Assembly: GCA_965602635.1 (NCBI GenBank)
Contig: CBFCZU010000186.1
Coordinates: forward strand, 1-8,532
DNA length: 8,532 nt
Reading direction: 5' to 3'
Source of the DNA: CBFCZU01 sp965602635
GTDB lineage: Bacteria > Planctomycetota > Phycisphaerae > SM23-33
Made by a program: the position numbers and the translations under genes. A model generated the notes under the pieces. It was not told the origin of the DNA and did not search any database. It saw only the letters and a program-made list of their open reading frames with translations. This document shows, piece after piece, positions 5,964 to 8,532 of the stretch (the first letter of the stretch is position 1; each line of letters begins with the position of its first letter).

Positions 5964-7568
5964 TCACTTCGAGGCTGTATCGAGCTCTTTCGCCAATTGC
6001 GATGCCGGCCCGATGAAAAAGACGACCTGTCCCAGCTTCACGTCGGACGGCTTGCGGTTGACCAGGTGCGTGCAGGGGATGGAGCTGTTGCCCCAGGCCC
6101 AGCATGGGGCAGGTCCCACACGGGCCACAAAGGCCGTGCCGTCGTAGGAACGCAGGACCGCGTGGCTGACGGCCGGCGCGGCGCTGTCCACCGCCCAGTA
6201 GAAAGGCTGGCGGGCATCACGACGAAGGGGGCCTTCCGCGTTGGGCCGGAAACCGACCGGCATGTCGGCCACGCGGAGCATCTTGCCGCCCTCGACGAGG
6301 ATGCCCTGGACCATCCGCTCCTGGCTGGAGAAGAAGGGGCTGATGGTCTTCAGGCAGCAGTGCTGGAGGATCTCCCGGCTGTGTGGAATACCGCGGGTGT
6401 CGAACCGGAACCGCACGCGGTTTCCGTCCACCCGGGCCTCGAAGGCGAACCGCTGCTTGCCCCTCTCGCGCACGTAGGCCGCGCGCTGCCTGTCCGGGGC
6501 GATGTCCCATTTCACGGCGGTCCCCGCGGCCGGCCAGCGGTTCGCGCCCACGAAGGGCCCGAACGGGATCTCGGGCACATCGAGCAGCCAGACGCTTTGC
6601 GGGAACCAGGGCACGCGGATCTCGAGGGTGCAGGTCTCCGTCCCGTGCAGCGTGATGGGCTTCTTCGAGTAGAGATCGCGGCGGATCGCCAGCGTCGGTG
6701 GCAGCACGCGCGGTGGCGGGCGGTACGGCGCAACGGCCGCACCCCCGGCCGGCGGCGCATCCGACGCGCAGCGGAAGCCCGAGACGTAGTTCCGCATGCC
6801 CGGCACCCAGCCGAACCGGGCCGTGACCATCCGGGAGTACGGCTGGGTATGGAATATGCTGGACCCGGCCAGGATGTGGGTTTGGGCGCCCTCAATCGTG
6901 CGCACGTATTGGCAGACGAGCCCCACCATGTCCATCGCGCCGCAGGGGCTGGCGCCCTTCGGCCAGGACCCGACCGGGAAGCTGGCGGAGAAGGGGATGT
7001 CCCCCCGCCCCTCGTAGCAGGCCTCTGCAGAGGGCTCGTTGCCCCATGGATAGCACCGGCCGTCGGACCCCCGGGCCGCCAGTTCCCATTCGGCCTCGGT
7101 GGGCAGCCGCTTGCCCGCCCAGCGGGCATACGCCTCGGCGTCGCCGGCGTTGACGCCGATCATCGGCAGGGCCTTCCCGCCGGGCCGGTCCGGCGGCCAG
7201 GACTTGGTCAGTTCACGCCAGCCCACCACCCAGCCATTCCGCACGATCTCGTGGCCCGTGGCCTTCAGGAAGCGCGCGAACTGGCCGCGCGTCACGGGGT
7301 ACCTGTCGATCCAGAAGTCCTTCAGCTTCAGCGTGCGCCGATCCGGGTGATCCCGCAACTGGTCCGGATGTACGCCGGCGACCTTGGCCGCGCGCAGCCT
7401 CTCCTGGCGCGTCATGCCGTACTGGAACTCCCCGCCGGGTACGTGGACCATGTCCCGATCCAGGTCCTCCGCCCGATAGCCGTGGTCTTCCGCCGCTGGC
7501 ACGGCGTTCGAGTCGGCCGCAGCCGCCGACACCAGGCCGAACATCATCACCATAAGCCTGTTTCCCAT
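5964..7568 (-). CDS. Secreted SUMF1/FGE-sulfatase-domain protein with C-terminal beta-rich domain
   Basis: Protein of 534 residues. A short signal peptide (MGNRLMVMMFGLVSAAAA, cleavage near residue 19) is followed by a formylglycine-generating-enzyme fold at about 40-270. Typical motifs are DMVHVPGGEFQYG, DFWIDRYPVTRGQFARFL (84-101), WAGKRLPTEAEWELAARG (150-167), YPWGNE and GFRCASD (264-270). In true sulfatase-activating enzymes two cysteines bind copper and do the chemistry in the segment before GFRCA. Here the matching positions read SSIFHTQPYSRMVTARF and hold no cysteine, so sulfatase activation is unlikely. Residues about 285-534 form a beta-rich domain of unknown function (HCCLKTISPFFSSQER, SYDGTAFVARVG, WGNSSIPCTH). 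The start at 7568 was chosen for the signal peptide; the frame stays open to 7880, but that extra part is arginine-rich and overlaps the previous gene. The Shine-Dalgarno sequence is weak. Its neighbours suggest a role with the lyase, for example binding or presenting the glycan. Confidence 0.82.
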   Translation of the reverse strand: MGNRLMVMMFGLVSAAAADSNAVPAAEDHGYRAEDLDRDMVHVPGGEFQYGMTRQERLRAAKVAGVHPDQLRDHPDRRTLKLKDFWIDRYPVTRGQFARFLKATGHEIVRNGWVVGWRELTKSWPPDRPGGKALPMIGVNAGDAEAYARWAGKRLPTEAEWELAARGSDGRCYPWGNEPSAEACYEGRGDIPFSASFPVGSWPKGASPCGAMDMVGLVCQYVRTIEGAQTHILAGSSIFHTQPYSRMVTARFGWVPGMRNYVSGFRCASDAPPAGGAAVAPYRPPPRVLPPTLAIRRDLYSKKPITLHGTETCTLEIRVPWFPQSVWLLDVPEIPFGPFVGANRWPAAGTAVKWDIAPDRQRAAYVRERGKQRFAFEARVDGNRVRFRFDTRGIPHSREILQHCCLKTISPFFSSQERMVQGILVEGGKMLRVADMPVGFRPNAEGPLRRDARQPFYWAVDSAAPAVSHAVLRSYDGTAFVARVGPAPCWAWGNSSIPCTHLVNRKPSDVKLGQVVFFIGPASQLAKELDTASK

Positions 7569-7714
7569 TCTTCGCTCTCTCGCCGAGTTTCCCGCAAGGA
7601 GTTCGTTCCTTGCATTGCCGTGTGCCTTGGTGCGTACCTGTCTTCCCATCCCCGCGTGGGCCGTGTTGCGATCCGTCAGGCGGGCCCAACGGCGTGGCCG
7701 GGACAGGCTCCGCT
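7569..7714. other. Intergenic spacer between the two SUMF1-domain genes
   Basis: 146 bp without a gene. TGGGCC (7657-7662) and GGCCCA (7683-7688) are exact inverted repeats 20 bases apart, lying just after the stop of the upstream gene in its direction of transcription. No T-run follows, so I do not call a terminator. The spacer is larger than the other gaps in the cluster, so an internal promoter is possible, but I see no convincing -35/-10 pair. Confidence 0.4.
7594..7613 (-). other. Stem-loop in the leader of the second SUMF1-domain gene
   Basis: GCAAGGA (7594-7600) and TCCTTGC (7607-7613) form a perfect 7-bp stem around a 6-base loop, 25 bp upstream of the start codon. It is not followed by T residues in either direction. 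It could stabilise the 5' end of a processed transcript or be a protein-binding palindrome; function is unknown. Confidence 0.35.
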
Positions 7715-8532
7715 TCAGGGCGCCGTACGAACGGCGCGGGCGCCGTACCGGCCGGTCCGGTCGGCGTCGATGGCCATCCAGATGTCTCTCATGCGGCCCA
7801 TATCCAACGGATTGACCCAGATGCCGATGTTCCGGAAGCCCATGGTCCCCCCGCCGGACTCCCAGCTCATGTAGAACCATTCACCGAAGGCAGTGCTCGA
7901 GGGCCAGTCCGGCGGCGACTCCGGCGCCCCGCTGCCGTGCGTTCCCTTGAAATCGAGAGCCATCTCCTTGATGCCGTTGCCGATCGTGCCCGGCCATTCG
8001 TGAACGCAGCCGCCGAGGCTCAGCCCGCGGATGCCCCAGTAGGACGCCCCGGCGGCGGGGGCGGGCAGGGCCGCCGCCGGCGCGCAGGCGCCTTGGGCCC
8101 AGGCGTCCTGCTCCCGACGGAAGTCGCGGGGGCCGCGGCAGGCCTTCTCGTATTCCAGGGCGGTCGGCGGGCGCAGGGCCGCCCAGGCCAAATACGACTG
8201 GATGTCCGGCCAGGAAAGGAAGTTGCAGTGCCTATTCGGCGCGTCGGCCGTGAACGTGCCAGCCGCGTCACTTCTGATCGTGTAGCCGCTGAGGCCGTAG
8301 AACCTCCCGTAGTGCAGCTTGGCGTTGTTGGGCCTGGAGGTCTCGCCCGGCATCACCTGGTACAGCCGGGCGTTGTAGGGCACGCCCTTCATGGAGTTGA
8401 GGAACGCCGCGAACTGCCCCTGGCTGATCGGGCGTTTCATGCAGTAGAACGCCCGGTATCCGTTGGGCCAGGTGGCGTGTGCCGGCACGTTGGCGCCGGC
8501 GGACCGGTAGTAGCCGCCCGGGGCCGTTGCAT
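7715..8532 (-). CDS. SUMF1/FGE-sulfatase-domain protein, 5' end outside window
   Basis: C-terminal 271 residues of a protein of the formylglycine-generating-enzyme fold. The reading frame is open to the window edge (ATAPGGYYRSAGAN precedes the GTG codon at 8488), so that GTG is not a start and the signal peptide and N-terminal VPGG region are missing. Recognisable parts are AFYCMKRPISQGQFAAFLN (the family's FxIxKYEVTxxQYxxFLN motif), CNFLSWPDIQSYLAWAALRP, PTALEYEKACRGPR and a C-terminal GRYGARAVRTAP. The region where true enzymes have the catalytic cysteine pair contains WESGGGTMGFRNIG and no cysteine, so sulfatase activation is unlikely. The ALRPPTALEYEKACRGP version of the motif is, from memory, common in large planctomycete paralogue families. 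It is a diverged paralogue of the next gene downstream and probably belongs to the same transcript or regulon. Confidence 0.85.
   Translation of the reverse strand, partial: ATAPGGYYRSAGANVPAHATWPNGYRAFYCMKRPISQGQFAAFLNSMKGVPYNARLYQVMPGETSRPNNAKLHYGRFYGLSGYTIRSDAAGTFTADAPNRHCNFLSWPDIQSYLAWAALRPPTALEYEKACRGPRDFRREQDAWAQGACAPAAALPAPAAGASYWGIRGLSLGGCVHEWPGTIGNGIKEMALDFKGTHGSGAPESPPDWPSSTAFGEWFYMSWESGGGTMGFRNIGIWVNPLDMGRMRDIWMAIDADRTGRYGARAVRTAP

Noticed and set aside
7657..7688. Inverted repeat TGGGCC/GGCCCA as an intrinsic terminator
   Set aside because: The loop is 20 bases and no T-run follows in either direction; a 6-bp GC-rich match is expected by chance in such DNA.
5766..7874. Plus-strand open frame of 702 codons opposite the second SUMF1-domain gene
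   Set aside because: It is antisense to a gene with clear family motifs and its translation is rich in Arg, Gly, Ala, Pro and His without any domain. Long antisense frames are expected in GC-rich coding DNA.
7569..7880. N-terminal extension of the second SUMF1-domain protein to an ATG at 7880
   Set aside because: The extra 104 residues are arginine-rich, overlap the end of the upstream gene by about 165 bp and would place the signal peptide internally.
8488..8488. GTG at 8488 as the start of the partial SUMF1-domain gene
   Set aside because: The frame stays open to the window edge, and the N-terminal part of the fold (VPGG region, signal peptide) is missing, so the true start lies outside.
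1..8532. CRISPR array, tRNA or rRNA genes
   Set aside because: No regularly spaced direct repeats and no tRNA or rRNA signature sequences were seen on either strand.

Overview
GC-rich window (by eye well above 60% G+C) with all four supported protein genes on the minus strand, plus one insertion sequence. The gene content (secreted proteins of the SUMF1/formylglycine-generating-enzyme fold, a very large secreted heparinase II/III-type lyase, and a DUF1961/YesU-like lipoprotein) suggests a polysaccharide-degrading bacterium of the PVC group. Planctomycetota is the most likely, with Lentisphaerota or Kiritimatiellota possible. This taxon call is an inference from family content; the window holds no marker gene.

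Layout, read in the direction of transcription (right to left). 8532-7715: 3' part of a SUMF1-domain protein gene whose 5' end lies outside the window. 7714-7569: 146-bp spacer with a small leader stem-loop. 7568-5964: a second, exported SUMF1-domain protein with a fused C-terminal beta-rich domain. 5920-2651: an exported 1089-residue heparinase II/III-type protein with a long C-terminal extension, preceded by a good Shine-Dalgarno sequence. 2623-2147: a DUF1961-like lipoprotein that appears to lose its C-terminal third. 2146-1898: non-coding DNA rich in inverted repeats. 1889-85: an IS1634-family insertion sequence carrying one intact DDE transposase. 84-1: left flank of the element. Gaps of 43 and 27 bp between the last three catabolic genes fit one transcript.

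Working together: the lyase would cleave a uronate-containing polysaccharide outside the cytoplasm, and the lipoprotein has a lectin-like fold seen in pectin and glycan loci. The two SUMF1-fold proteins lack the active-site cysteine pair of true sulfatase-activating enzymes, so they more likely bind or modify something else. No sulfatase, transporter, SusC/SusD pair, regulator or glycoside hydrolase is visible here.

The most unusual structure is at the insertion sequence. The octamer TGGGTACA lies as a direct repeat on both sides of it. The outer flanks (1-76 and 1898-1981) are imperfect inverted repeats of each other, so removing the element would rebuild a large imperfect hairpin with the octamer at its tip. 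The element therefore either inserted into the loop of a pre-existing palindromic repeat, or has unusually long, degenerate terminal repeats.
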